A DNA stretch of 64,000 bases from Verrucomicrobiota bacterium (GTDB lineage: Bacteria; Verrucomicrobiota; Verrucomicrobiia; Opitutales; Opitutaceae), in NCBI GenBank assembly GCA_023428905.1, contig JAEYWP010000010.1, positions 1 through 64,000 of the forward strand, given 5' to 3'. This document shows positions 42,901 to 50,670 of this stretch, in pieces. Under the pieces are notes generated by a model. It had not been told where the DNA came from. It saw nothing but the letters and a program-made list of their open reading frames with translations, and searched no databases. Position 1 is the first letter of the stretch; each line of letters starts with the position of its first letter. A program made the translations under genes and the position numbers.

Positions 42901-43132
42901 GGATGCCGTCGATCGAGGCGACCTCCTTCTCGAGCGGCTCCGTCACCTTGGTCTCCACCACCTCGGCCGAAGCACCCGGGTAAAAGGTTTCGACCGAGAC
43001 GATGGGCGAATCGATGTTGGGATACTCCCGGACGGGCAGCCGGTTGAAGGAGAGCAGCCCGAGCAGGATGATCAGGATGGACGCGACCAGGCAGATGACG
43101 GGTCGCTTGACGGAAAGGTCCGACAGGATCAT
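39986..43132 (-). CDS. RND efflux transporter (HAE1 family)
   Basis: A full-length 1048-residue inner-membrane pump with the duplicated RND layout: helix 1 (RPVICLVASILIILLGLLSF), a large periplasmic loop, helices 2-6, then the same again from about 530. The proton-relay acidic pair is in AVGLVVDDAIVMLENIYR. ETFYPGASAEVVETKVTEPLE and IRSTSSEENSRISVEF are HAE1 porter-domain blocks. It exports hydrophobic or amphiphilic compounds. Its start overlaps the adaptor stop by 4 bases. No TolC gene is adjacent; the channel at 31-32 kb is a candidate partner. It is convergent with the propeller gene across 17 bases. Confidence 0.95.
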   Translation of the reverse strand: MILSDLSVKRPVICLVASILIILLGLLSFNRLPVREYPNIDSPIVSVETFYPGASAEVVETKVTEPLEKEVASIDGIRVIRSTSSEENSRISVEFTLDREIDEAANDVRDRVSRARGRLPREIENVQVSKTESDSSPIITLSFNSEVYSRLEITEMVERIALQRLQTIPGVGAVNIRGPRYAMRLWIDSDRMAAYGLTVVDVENALRQQNVDIPGGRIESSAREFPVRLQGNMAQVSEYEDLVLATRGNYQVKFSDIGRVELGSEDYRGESHYKGIPTVGVQVLRQAQSNLLDVANAVKALIPVIQEEMPKGVNVGIGYDTSVFVGRSVKEVYKTLWEACVLVILMIFLFLRDWRATFIPLLAIPVSIVGSFALMSWMGFSLNVLTLLALVLAVGLVVDDAIVMLENIYRRIEEGETPLHAAIHGAREVAFAVIATTLTLAAVFLPVAFQSGQTGRLFFEFGITLAVSVLVSAFVALTLTPMLCSRMLRARVVNGQARHGWLYEKTEPFFVRINGWYERSLRAAFRVPAFVLLGALLFTLGGFYTYTQLQRELTPLEDRGLFTANFIPPVGSTPAYMKAYSGEMERTILGIPEMDRTFHRSGDGSRAFVFATLKPWEERERSTQEVMAELRGKFRQITGGQAFASPVRPLGSRRGGSGVEMVLLGNDFTELQKIGAQLVTEMRQSPVFNLPRVDPSPTKPQLDVRIDRARAADLGVPIASIASTLESLLGGRRVTQFQRGNQQYYVLVQVEDAERTTPNDLSRLYVRSQSGELIQLSNVVSFSESVVPENYPHFNRMRSVTVSAQLAGGATIGDGVDFLSDRVTALLPTGYAFAWDGETREFVESGSDTYMLFGLALLFTFLILAAQFESWVHPVTIFTGVVLALAGGILVLYCTRFFGAPMTDNLFSRFGLIMLIGLVAKNGILIVEFANQLQIAGKNAFDAAFESAALRFRPILMTAIATILGAVPIAFASGAGAETRNPMGLVVVGGLSIATVMTLFVIPIFYVLVDRLCVRFTGRSSAHGLKRADEISREVDRDRHSAPVGAGK

Positions 43133-44226
43133 GCGCCACCTCCCGGCTGAAATTCGCGGCGGAGCGGGCGGGGCTCCAGTTTTGCCCCGGGGAAAAGCAC
43201 GAGGGATCCGACACCTGCGGCTACGACCGTGCGCCCCTCGATGAAGCCCTCGTTCGACGCCGTGACCTCCACCACCCCGCGGGCCCGAAGGCCGAGCTGC
43301 ACGGGGACAAATTCCGCGACGGACTCGCCGCCCGCGTCCTTGACGAAGATGAGCTGCGGGCCCGAAGGGGTGTTGAGGATCGCACCTTCCGGCACGGCGA
43401 AGACGCGCTGCCGCACGTCGAGCACCAGTTCGATGTTTGCAAACATGCCCGGTTTGAGCTCGGGCGGCGGTTCGGCGAGCAGACCCTTGACCTCACTGGA
43501 ACGGGTGGCCCGCTCGATCACGGAACTGACGAAATACACCTCACCCTCCACCGCCCGCCCCGCCGCGATGCCCTTGGAACTCACGGCAAAGCGGGTGCCA
43601 TTGCGAACCTTGGCGAGGAAACGTTCCGGAACCTGGAACTCGATTTTCAACCGGCTCATGTCATGGACCACCGTGATCACGCTTTGGGTGGTGACATAGT
43701 CACCGGGCGAGATGGCGCGGGAGCCGGCCACGCCATCGAAGGGAGCCTTGACCTCGCTGCGGTCGAGGCGCACGCGCAGCAGGGACAACTCGGCCGAGGA
43801 GGCGGCAAATTCGGCATTGGCGCGATCGAAGTCGGCCTGCGACACCATGCGCGACTCAGCCAGGCTCTGGTTGCGCGCCAGGTTCAGCTCCGCGAGTTTG
43901 AAGCGGGCCTCGGTCTGCGCGTATTGGGCCTGCAACTCCGCATCGTCGATTTTCACCAGCACCTGCCCCGCCTTCACCCGCTGGCCTTCCTCAAAAAGCA
44001 CGGCCCGCACAGAACCAGCGATCTCAGGGCGGATGCTGGCAGACTCATTGGCGGCGATCGACCCGACCACGGAAAGCGTTTCCTGCAGGTCCTGCCGCGC
44101 GAGCGGTGCGACTTCCACAGGCTGGCGTTGCTGGGCGGGCCCTGGCCTCGCCTGCGGGGTGTCCGCGCGCCGGCAGGCTGCGCAGAAAACGCTCAACGTG
44201 AGGAGGAACGCGAAAAGGGGTCGCAT
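43129..44226 (-). CDS. RND periplasmic adaptor (membrane fusion protein)
   Basis: About 365 residues: a lipoprotein-like signal (FAFLLTLSVFCAAC), lipoyl-like and hairpin segments (VGSIAANESASIRPEIAG, VKAGQVLVKIDDAELQAQYA), then barrel domains and a C-terminal VPVQLGLRARGVVEVTASNEGF. These are typical HlyD/AcrA family blocks. It bridges the RND pump to an outer-membrane channel. I prefer ATG 44226 (MRPLFAF) because the signal peptide then starts normally; ATGs at 44238 and 44274 are alternatives. It is co-translated with the pump through a 4-base overlap. Confidence 0.92.
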   Translation of the reverse strand: MRPLFAFLLTLSVFCAACRRADTPQARPGPAQQRQPVEVAPLARQDLQETLSVVGSIAANESASIRPEIAGSVRAVLFEEGQRVKAGQVLVKIDDAELQAQYAQTEARFKLAELNLARNQSLAESRMVSQADFDRANAEFAASSAELSLLRVRLDRSEVKAPFDGVAGSRAISPGDYVTTQSVITVVHDMSRLKIEFQVPERFLAKVRNGTRFAVSSKGIAAGRAVEGEVYFVSSVIERATRSSEVKGLLAEPPPELKPGMFANIELVLDVRQRVFAVPEGAILNTPSGPQLIFVKDAGGESVAEFVPVQLGLRARGVVEVTASNEGFIEGRTVVAAGVGSLVLFPGAKLEPRPLRREFQPGGGA

Positions 44227-44307
44227 GCTGGACAGCATGACGCAGACGCTGCCCAACAGTTGCGCCGCCCGCAATGGTCGGCGCAGAAAAAACGGCCGCG
44301 CCGCCGC

Positions 44308-44691
44308 TTACCCGATCAGCTTCGAGTAGGCGTCCGGATCCAGCAGGGTGCCCGGTGCGGACGGGTCGGCCAGCTTTACGCGCATCATCCAGCCGGAGGC
44401 GTAGGGCGACTGGTTCACCGTCTCGGGAGCGGAGTTCAGCTGCCCGTTGATCTCAAGCACGGTGCCGGCGACGGGGCTATAGAGGTCGGAGGCCGCCTTG
44501 ACGGACTCAACCACCCCGAAACTCTCCCCTGCCTTGAGCGTCGCTCCAATCTTGGGCAGCTGGACGAAGGTGATGTCACCCAGCGAGCTCTGAGCGTAGT
44601 CAGTGATTCCGATGATGGCGGTGCCATCGGATTCCAGCTTCAGCCACTCGTGCGACTTGGCGTATTTCAGATCGGTCGGGACGCTGCTCAT
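44308..44691 (-). CDS. gcvH: glycine cleavage system H protein
   Basis: A 127-residue lipoyl carrier. The lipoylated lysine is Lys65 in GVVESVKAASDLYSPV, the family signature, and LGDITFVQLPKIG precedes it. It shuttles the aminomethyl group between the P, T and L proteins. Its ATG overlaps the gcvT stop by 4 bases, so T and H are coupled. gcvP is not in the window. Length matches the family. Confidence 0.96.
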   Translation of the reverse strand: MSSVPTDLKYAKSHEWLKLESDGTAIIGITDYAQSSLGDITFVQLPKIGATLKAGESFGVVESVKAASDLYSPVAGTVLEINGQLNSAPETVNQSPYASGWMMRVKLADPSAPGTLLDPDAYSKLIG

Positions 44692-45791
44692 GAGGACGAT
44701 TTCTTCAGTTCAACAAACGGGGGTTTCACCAGTTGGAGGGGAATCTTCTCCCCCCGGATATCGACTGCAAGCGGTTTGGTGGAGGCGCTGCTGCCGACCA
44801 CCGCAGACCCGATCGCCTGGTTCAGCAGCGGCGAGAGGGTGCCGGAGACGACCGACCCGACATGGTCGCCGTTCTGGAGCGTCACGGCGGTACCGGCACG
44901 GGCGATACGCCGGTCGGCCAACTTGAAATGCACCACCCGGCGGGCGGAGCCGACCTCCTTCTCGTGCACCAGCGCGTCGCGCCCGATAAAGTCACCCTTT
45001 TCCAGTTTCACCACCCAGCCGAGGCCGGCGGTCAAGGGTGAGATCTCGGGCCCGATCTCGTGCCCATAAAGCGGATACCCGGCCTCGAGCCGGAGGCTGT
45101 CGCGGGCGCCCAGCCCGGCGAGTTCAAGGCCCTGCGGGGTTCCGGCCTGAAGGAGGGCCTCGGCCAGGGCCGGGGCGTCAGCCGCGGCATGATAGAGTTC
45201 GAAGCCGTCCTCGCCGGTGTAACCGGTACGGCTGAGCAGGCAGTGCACGCCCGCCACCGTGCCTTCGGCAAAATGATAATACTTGATCAGGTCGAGCTTG
45301 GCGCCGGTCAGTCCCTGCAGGATGGCTGCCGCCTTTGGGCCCTGGAGGGCGAGCAGAGCATAATCTGCGGAACGATCGCGAACGGTGACGTCAAAGCCCT
45401 TGGCCTGCTCCCGGATCCAAGCGAGGTCCTGGTCGATGTTGCCCGCGTTGATGCAGAGGAAAAAGTCTTCCGGCCCGCGTTTGTAGATGAGGAGGTCGTC
45501 CACCACCCCTCCGTTGGGGTAACACATCACGGTGTACAGCACCCGACCGGGATAGAGCTTGGTCACGTCGTTGGTCACGAGGTGTTGCAGAAAGGCCTCC
45601 GCCCCGCCGCCGGTCACGTCCACCTCGCCCATGTGGCTCACGTCGAAAAGCCCGGCCGCGCGCCGCACCGTCTTGTGCTCCTCGAGGATGGAGCGGTATT
45701 GGACCGGCATCTCCCAGCCCGCGAAGTCGACAATCCGTCCCCCGTGGCTGACGTGGAACGCGTGGAGCGGGGTGCGCTTCAGTTGACTCAT
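44688..45791 (-). CDS. gcvT: aminomethyltransferase (glycine cleavage T protein)
   Basis: A 367-residue folate enzyme. HVSHGGRIVDFAGWEMPVQY, DVSHMGEVDVTG, LQGPKAAAIL, RTGYTGEDGFELY and LGARDSLRLEAGYPLYGHE are family blocks, including the folate-binding aspartate region. It transfers the methylene group from the H-protein-bound intermediate to tetrahydrofolate. It is the first gene of a gcvT-gcvH pair and divergent from lgt. I looked for a glycine riboswitch in the 128-base upstream gap and did not recognise one. Confidence 0.96.
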   Translation of the reverse strand: MSQLKRTPLHAFHVSHGGRIVDFAGWEMPVQYRSILEEHKTVRRAAGLFDVSHMGEVDVTGGGAEAFLQHLVTNDVTKLYPGRVLYTVMCYPNGGVVDDLLIYKRGPEDFFLCINAGNIDQDLAWIREQAKGFDVTVRDRSADYALLALQGPKAAAILQGLTGAKLDLIKYYHFAEGTVAGVHCLLSRTGYTGEDGFELYHAAADAPALAEALLQAGTPQGLELAGLGARDSLRLEAGYPLYGHEIGPEISPLTAGLGWVVKLEKGDFIGRDALVHEKEVGSARRVVHFKLADRRIARAGTAVTLQNGDHVGSVVSGTLSPLLNQAIGSAVVGSSASTKPLAVDIRGEKIPLQLVKPPFVELKKSSS

Positions 45792-45919
45792 GCGAAACCA
45801 TGGCGCCGGGGCGGCCGGCCGGGCAAGGCTGAATTCGGAGGAGCGGGCCGGCCGTTTGGCGCGGCGGCTGCAGCGCGCGCTCGACGGCGGGTGGCCGGTG
45901 TGTCCACGCTGGCCGCGGC

Positions 45920-46795
45920 ATGTCTTTCCTCGCGTTGATGGTCAATGGGCACTGGGTGCACGATCTCTCCAAGTTCGTGCCGCTGCTCCACTACAAGGAG
46001 CAGTTTGGCGTGCGGTATTACGGCCTCGCCTACGTGCTCGGTTTCCTCGGCGGTGCCTGGCTGCTGCGCACGTATGCGGAGCGCAAGCGATCCCTGGTGC
46101 CGGCCACGCAGGTGATGGACCTGCTTTTCGCGCTGATGATCGGCGTCTTTCTCGGCGGCCGCGTCGGCTGGTTCGCACTGTATCACCCCGAACAGCTGGC
46201 GGCAGACCCGTTCAGCTTCTTCAAGATCTGGGAGGGCGGCATGGCGAGCCACGGCGGCTTTCTTGGGGTGGCCTGTGCGCTCCTGTATTTCGCCCGCACC
46301 CGCCGGGTGCCCCTGCTCCACGTTTCCGATCTCGTGGTTTCGGTCGCGCCGCTCGGCCTGATGCTCGGTCGCATCGCCAACTTCATCAACGGCGAGCTCT
46401 GGGGTAAGGTCTCCAGCGTCAAATGGGCGGTGATCTTCCCCGACAGCGCGCCCGGCCTTCCCTACGACCAGATCGCACCACGTCATCCGTCGCAGCTGTA
46501 CCAGGCGAGTCTGGAGGGCCTTCTTCTTTTCCTCTACCTCCAGTGGCGCTTCTGGAAAACAAACGCGGTGGCCCGAACCTCCGGGGCGCTCTCCGGCGAG
46601 TTCCTGATCGGATATGCGGTTTTCCGCGCCATCGGAGAAATCTTCCGCGAGCCGGACGAGGGCGTGAGCCTGCTCTTCGGCCTGAGCCGCGGCACGTTTT
46701 ATTCCGTCTTCCTCGTCCTCGCCGGCATCGCCCTCCTGGTGATCTCCCGCCAAAAACGCGTCACCGCGGATCAACACAGCCCCGGAAGGAAGTAA
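45920..46795 (+). CDS. lgt: prolipoprotein diacylglyceryl transferase
   Basis: A 291-residue polytopic enzyme with about seven helices. The Lgt signature is present as LGRIANFINGELWG near residues 150-163. FGVRYYGLAYVLGF, EGGMASHGGFLG and RHPSQLYQASLEG are further conserved blocks, the latter two holding essential His/Glu residues. It moves diacylglyceryl from phosphatidylglycerol to the lipobox cysteine of prolipoproteins. Predicted substrates in this window include the azurin, NosZ, Sco and adaptor lipoproteins. Confidence 0.96.
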   Translation: MSFLALMVNGHWVHDLSKFVPLLHYKEQFGVRYYGLAYVLGFLGGAWLLRTYAERKRSLVPATQVMDLLFALMIGVFLGGRVGWFALYHPEQLAADPFSFFKIWEGGMASHGGFLGVACALLYFARTRRVPLLHVSDLVVSVAPLGLMLGRIANFINGELWGKVSSVKWAVIFPDSAPGLPYDQIAPRHPSQLYQASLEGLLLFLYLQWRFWKTNAVARTSGALSGEFLIGYAVFRAIGEIFREPDEGVSLLFGLSRGTFYSVFLVLAGIALLVISRQKRVTADQHSPGRK

Positions 46796-46803
46796 CCAGG
46801 AAT

Positions 46804-46859
46804 GAACACGGATCCGGAGCAATGCCTCCATCCGTGTGAATCCGTGTCCATCCGCAGTG
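46804..46859. repeat. short intergenic repeat, 10-base units
   Basis: GAACACGGAT (46804-46813) is inverted relative to three 10-base steps: ATCCGTGTGA (46830-46839), ATCCGTGTCC (46840-46849) and ATCCGCAGTG (46850-46859). The arms can pair over about eight bases. It lies between lgt and the small lipoprotein gene, which are convergent, so it could act as a weak bidirectional terminator. No T-run follows. Confidence 0.5.
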
Positions 46860-46882
46860 GATACGGTCTTGCAGGAAGGACC

Positions 46883-47353
46883 TCACTCGTCGGCCGGGGC
46901 CGCGAGGGCCTCGGCGAGGTAACGCTGGTAGACTTCGTAGAGCGCGGTGTCGCGCATCGGTGAGGTTGTCCCCATGCCCGCGTGGCGGTTGAAGTCGTCC
47001 TCGATGATTTCGGAGAAAAGCACGGCCACCTCCGTGCCACCCGGCACGGGGGACAGTTTCACGTCCACCTGCACCTGCCGTGAGCCACGCATGTCGTCGG
47101 ACGTCGCCAGACGGCTGAGGCCGGTCAGTTTGCCCTGCGCCGGCCCGCCGCGGACAAAGGAAAAACTGATCTTCTCCAGCGCCTTCTTTGCCGCAAGATA
47201 GGTCGTCCGCTGATCGGCGTTCACCACGTGGGGCCGGTAGGTCGGCCCGGAGATCCGTTCGCGCATCGCGCCCGGCATGGGCATCGAGTCCATGGACGAG
47301 CAGCCGGTGAACGACAGCGTTGAGACGAGGACCGCAAGAAGGGGAAGTCGCAT
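46883..47353 (-). CDS. small lipoprotein of unknown function
   Basis: A 156-residue protein with signal LLAVLVSTLSFTGCSS, the Cys being a likely lipidation site (Cys18). The mature part (KKALEKISFSFVRGGPAQGKL then VQVDVKLSPVPGGTEVAVLFSE) resembles exported Verrucomicrobial lipoproteins of the DUF3568 or BamC-like helix-grip type, but I cannot assign a family with confidence. It is convergent with lgt. Function unknown. Confidence 0.6.
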   Translation of the reverse strand: MRLPLLAVLVSTLSFTGCSSMDSMPMPGAMRERISGPTYRPHVVNADQRTTYLAAKKALEKISFSFVRGGPAQGKLTGLSRLATSDDMRGSRQVQVDVKLSPVPGGTEVAVLFSEIIEDDFNRHAGMGTTSPMRDTALYEVYQRYLAEALAAPADE

Positions 47354-47448
47354 GAGAGGAAAACCGATGACCCCTCACCACTGACCATTGTTCAGGCGGA
47401 CTGTCGAAACGAAAGCGGCCGCGCCATCGGCGCCTCCCGCACCGCCCC

Positions 47449-48528
47449 TCAGGCCGGCTGCTGCTGGGAGATGCAATGCAGGGTGCCGAGCCCCCAGACT
47501 AGCTCGAGACAGTCGATCGGCACGATTTCGCGGTCCGGGAAACACGCCGCCAGAACCTCCATCGCCTCGCGGTCCTTCTTTGGTTGCCGGAAGGCGGGCA
47601 TCAGGACGGCGTCGTTGACGATCAGGAAATTGGCATAGCTGGCTGGCATCTGCTGGCCCTTGCAGAACGTCGGTTTGGGCATCGGCAGCTCGGCCACCTT
47701 GAAGCGTTTTCCCGCGGGGGTGCGCAGCGCATGGAGCCGCTCGAGGTTTTCCTGGAGGATGCGGTGGTTTTTGTCGCGCCGGTTGGTCTCAACCACCGTG
47801 ACGATGCCGTCCTCGGAATAAAAGCGGCTCAGGTCGTCAATGTGCCCATCCGTATCATCGCCGATGATACCGTCGCCCAGCCAGAGAATGGTGTGCACCC
47901 CGAGATAATCGCGAAGGTTCTGTTCGATCTGCCCGCGGGTGAGGTCGGGATTGCGGTTCTTGTTCAGCAGGCACGCCTCGGTGGTGAGGAGCAGGCCGGC
48001 ACCGTTGACGTCGATCGAACCGCCCTCCAGCACCATCTTTTTCTCAAAACGACGGAGCCCGAGCGCCTTCGCAATCCGCGGAGGGATCTGGTTGTCCTTG
48101 TCGTACGGGGGGTACTTGTCGCCCCAGGCATTGTAGTCCCAGTCGGTCAGCGCCACCTCACCCGTCTTGTCATTCTTGACGAAGATCGGACCGTGGTCGC
48201 GGCACCAGGCATCGTTGGTCGGGTGATTGTAGAAGGTGACACGATCGAGGTTGGCACCGGCCTTGGTGATGAGATGGGCGGCGCGCTCCTGGAGCGGCTT
48301 GGCGATGTTGATCCGCACCTCCTCGTAACGGCTGATGGTGGCGACGATCTCGGCGAACTTCGCCGGGATCGGGCGGAAAAAGCCTGGCCAGGTCTTCAGG
48401 TTGTGCGGCCACGACAGCCAGACCGCCACCTGTGGTTCCCACTCCGCGGGCATGCGGAAGCCGAGCGCGCTCGGCGTCGCCGTGGCGGCGGGTTTGGACT
48501 TGGCGGGGGCGGCGGTCTTGGCGGGCAT
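47449..48528 (-). CDS. aguA: agmatine deiminase
   Basis: A 359-residue guanidino-modifying enzyme converting agmatine to N-carbamoylputrescine. It shows PAEWEPQVAVWLSWPHN, NDAWCRDHGPIFV (Asp/His active-site motif), VLEGGSIDVNG, DGHIDDLSRF and the catalytic Cys near the C-terminus in LGTLHCISQQQPA. An alanine/lysine-rich N-terminal stretch (AKTAAPAKSKPAA) of about 20 residues is added. It follows aguB with a 4-base gap, forming the agmatine-to-putrescine pathway. Confidence 0.95.
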   Translation of the reverse strand: MPAKTAAPAKSKPAATATPSALGFRMPAEWEPQVAVWLSWPHNLKTWPGFFRPIPAKFAEIVATISRYEEVRINIAKPLQERAAHLITKAGANLDRVTFYNHPTNDAWCRDHGPIFVKNDKTGEVALTDWDYNAWGDKYPPYDKDNQIPPRIAKALGLRRFEKKMVLEGGSIDVNGAGLLLTTEACLLNKNRNPDLTRGQIEQNLRDYLGVHTILWLGDGIIGDDTDGHIDDLSRFYSEDGIVTVVETNRRDKNHRILQENLERLHALRTPAGKRFKVAELPMPKPTFCKGQQMPASYANFLIVNDAVLMPAFRQPKKDREAMEVLAACFPDREIVPIDCLELVWGLGTLHCISQQQPA

Positions 48529-48532
48529 GGAA

Positions 48533-49414
48533 TCAGAGCTGGTCGATGAAGCGTTTGGTCAGGTCACCGTAGGCGTCGATGCGCCGGTCGCGCAGGAACG
48601 GCCAGTGCGTCCGGGTGACGTCGACCTTGTCCAATTCGACCGTGGTGAGGAGGATTTCCTCCTTGTCCGGGCTGGCCTTGGCCAGGATCTGGCCGCTGGT
48701 GCCGGCGACAAAACTCTGTCCCCAGAATTCCAGGCCGTCACCGCCCACCGGGGTCTCAAGACCCACCCGATTGATTGCGGCGACATAACAGCCATTCGCC
48801 ACCGCATGGCCGCGCTGGATCGTTTCCCAGGCTCCGTGCTGGTTGACGCCATACTCCGCCTTTTCCTTCGGATGCCAGCCGATCGCGGTGGGATAAAAGA
48901 GAATCTCCGCCCCCTGCAACGCGGTCAGTCGGGCGCCCTCGGGGTACCACTGGTCCCAGCAGACCAGCACGCCGATGCGGCCATACTTCGTCTGCCACGC
49001 GCGGAAGCCGGTGTCGCCGGGTGTGAAGTAGAACTTCTCGTAGAAGAGCGGATCGTCCGGGATGTGCATCTTGCGGTACACCCCGAGCAGCTCGCCGCCC
49101 GCGTCGATCACGACCGCGGTGTTGTGATAAAGGCCCGAGGCACGCTTTTCAAAAAGCGAGCCGATCACGACCACGTTGTGCTCCTTGGCGAGCTTCTGAA
49201 AAGCGAGGGTGCTGGGACCCGGGATGGGTTCGGCCAGCTTGAAGTTTTCGTGGTCCTCATTCTGGCAGAAGTACTGCGAGCGAAAGAGCTCCTGCGTGCA
49301 AATGATCTGGGCGCCCTGTTTCGCCGCGCGCTCCGCGAGCGAAAGGGTCTTGGCCAGGTTTTCCTCCGGGTTGGCACCACAAGCGTGCTGAAGCAGACCG
49401 AGCGTGACTTTCAT
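48533..49414 (-). CDS. aguB: N-carbamoylputrescine amidase
   Basis: A 293-residue nitrilase-superfamily enzyme. The triad is visible: Glu in CTQELFRSQYFCQNED, Lys in VYRKMHIPDDPLFYEKFYF and Cys in VLVCWDQWYPEGAR. The FRSQYFCQ and YEKFYFTPGD motifs are specific to N-carbamoylputrescine amidase, which releases putrescine, CO2 and ammonia. It heads the aguB-aguA operon, downstream of hisG after a 221-base gap. Confidence 0.95.
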   Translation of the reverse strand: MKVTLGLLQHACGANPEENLAKTLSLAERAAKQGAQIICTQELFRSQYFCQNEDHENFKLAEPIPGPSTLAFQKLAKEHNVVVIGSLFEKRASGLYHNTAVVIDAGGELLGVYRKMHIPDDPLFYEKFYFTPGDTGFRAWQTKYGRIGVLVCWDQWYPEGARLTALQGAEILFYPTAIGWHPKEKAEYGVNQHGAWETIQRGHAVANGCYVAAINRVGLETPVGGDGLEFWGQSFVAGTSGQILAKASPDKEEILLTTVELDKVDVTRTHWPFLRDRRIDAYGDLTKRFIDQL

Positions 49415-49497
49415 GATGTAAGGGCAACCGCGGGCGGAGCAGGATCCACAGATCTAGGGATTTCCACGCTCGACACGGCGCCAAAACACCGCGCAAG

Positions 49498-49543
49498 CCT
49501 CTGTGAACCGCTGTGTTCCTCCTTGGTTAAGGTGAACAATGGT
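49498..49543. repeat. short interspersed intergenic motif
   Basis: GCCTCTGTGAACCGCTGTGT followed by TCCTCCTTGGTTAAGGTGAA contains a repeated CTGTG core. It has no coding sense and resembles short interspersed motifs I associate with Verrucomicrobial intergenic DNA (recognition, not a search). It lies between hisG and aguB. Confidence 0.3.
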
Positions 49544-49565
49544 TGCGCAACTTGTGAGCGCGGGC

Positions 49566-49595
49566 CTGCACCGCAATCACAATGTTGCGGTGCAG
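49566..49595. terminator. hairpin downstream of hisG
   Basis: CTGCACCGCAA (49566-49576) and TTGCGGTGCAG (49585-49595) form a perfect 11-bp stem with an 8-base loop TCACAATG. Nearer to hisG, CGGCGGTG (49612-49619) and CACCGCCG (49622-49629) form a second stem. There is no T-run on the minus strand, so these may be pause or processing sites rather than intrinsic terminators. Confidence 0.45.
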
Positions 49596-49635
49596 CGTGA
49601 AATGTTTGCGACGGCGGTGACCACCGCCGCGCGGT

Positions 49636-50520
49636 TCAGAACACGACCTTGTTCAGCGGATACTCCACGATGCCCTCGGCGCCCATCGCCTTGAGCTGAG
49701 GGATGATCTCCCGGACCACGCTTTCGTCGATGATGGTTTCGAGGGCGATCCAGTCCGCATTGCTGAGCGGCGAGATCGTCGGGTTGCGCAGCGCCGGGAT
49801 TGCCTTGATGATCGCGTCGAGCGACGACTTCGGTGCGTTCATCTTCAGGCCCACCTTGCTGCCGGCCTCGAGCGCCCCGGTGAGGAGCAGCGCGATCGTC
49901 TCGATCTTCTTTCGTTTGGCGGGATTCGCCCAGCTCGCCTTGTTCGCGATCAGCTTGGTGTTGGTCGTCAGCAGCGTATCCACAATCCGGAGCTTGTTCG
50001 CCCGCAGGGAGCTTCCGGTCTCGGTGATGTCCACGATCGCGTCCACCAGGTCCGGCACCTTCACCTCGGTCGCACCCCAGGAGAACTCGATCTGGACGGG
50101 TATGCCCTTCGCCTCGAAATAACGCTTCACCGTGTTGACCAGCTCGGTGGCGACACGCTTGCCGGCCAGATCCTCCGGCTTCTTCACCGAGGAGGACTCC
50201 GGCACGCAGAGCACCCAGCGCGATTTCTGCACCGAGGCACGGCTGTAGACCAGATCGCACACCTCAACCACGTCGGAGTTGTTCTCCTGGATCCAGTCGT
50301 AGCCGGTCAGGCCGCAGTCGAAAAAGCCGTGCTCCACATAACGGCTGACCTCCTGGGCGCGGATGAAGCGCCCATCGAGTTCGGCGTCGTCGATCACCGG
50401 TTTGTACGAGCGCGAGCTCGTGGTGATTTTCCAACCTGCCTTGGCGAACAGGTTCTTGGTCGATTCCTCGAGACTGCCCTTCGGCAGACCGAGCATGAGG
50501 AGCGGAGTAGGATCAGCCAC
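49636..50520 (-). CDS. hisG: ATP phosphoribosyltransferase, long form
   Basis: A 294-residue first enzyme of histidine synthesis, joining ATP and PRPP. It shows LMLGLPKGSLEES at the start, YVEHGFFDCGLTGYDWI, GKRVATELVNTVKRYF, DAIVDITETGSSLRANKLRIVD, and a C-terminal ACT-like domain (about 215-294) typical of the hexameric HisG-L that does not need HisZ. The start is GTG 50520 (VADPTPLLMLGL) or ATG 50496. The frame extends upstream into the regulator promoter region without similarity. It should be feedback-inhibited by histidine. Confidence 0.94.
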   Translation of the reverse strand: MADPTPLLMLGLPKGSLEESTKNLFAKAGWKITTSSRSYKPVIDDAELDGRFIRAQEVSRYVEHGFFDCGLTGYDWIQENNSDVVEVCDLVYSRASVQKSRWVLCVPESSSVKKPEDLAGKRVATELVNTVKRYFEAKGIPVQIEFSWGATEVKVPDLVDAIVDITETGSSLRANKLRIVDTLLTTNTKLIANKASWANPAKRKKIETIALLLTGALEAGSKVGLKMNAPKSSLDAIIKAIPALRNPTISPLSNADWIALETIIDESVVREIIPQLKAMGAEGIVEYPLNKVVF

Positions 50521-50627
50521 GGGGCGAAGGCACACAGCGGCCGAAATGCCTTCAAGACTAATCTCCCGGCGCGCCTCCGCCCTGGTCAGGGAATTAGCCG
50601 GGGCGGTCGTTCCACCTGAGGATTCTT

Positions 50628-50656
50628 TTGACACGGCCGGCAATTTGTAAAAAATG
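50628..50656 (+). promoter_or_regulatory. candidate promoter of the OmpR-type regulator gene
   Basis: A perfect -35 TTGACA lies at 50628-50633. Seventeen bases later AAAATG (50651-50656) is a poor -10; the A/T-rich TTTGTAAAAAATG is the only such stretch nearby. Transcription would begin close to the ATG at 50671, giving a very short leader. Confidence 0.3.
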
Positions 50657-50670
50657 CGACGTAATCCCCT

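Noticed and set aside
41336..43150. 604-codon plus-strand open frame opposite the RND pump
   Set aside because: Highly charged Asp/Arg/His-rich sequence without motifs; the pump on the other strand is complete.
45792..45919. Glycine riboswitch upstream of gcvT
   Set aside because: The 128-base gap lacks the conserved glycine-aptamer cores on the gcvT strand.
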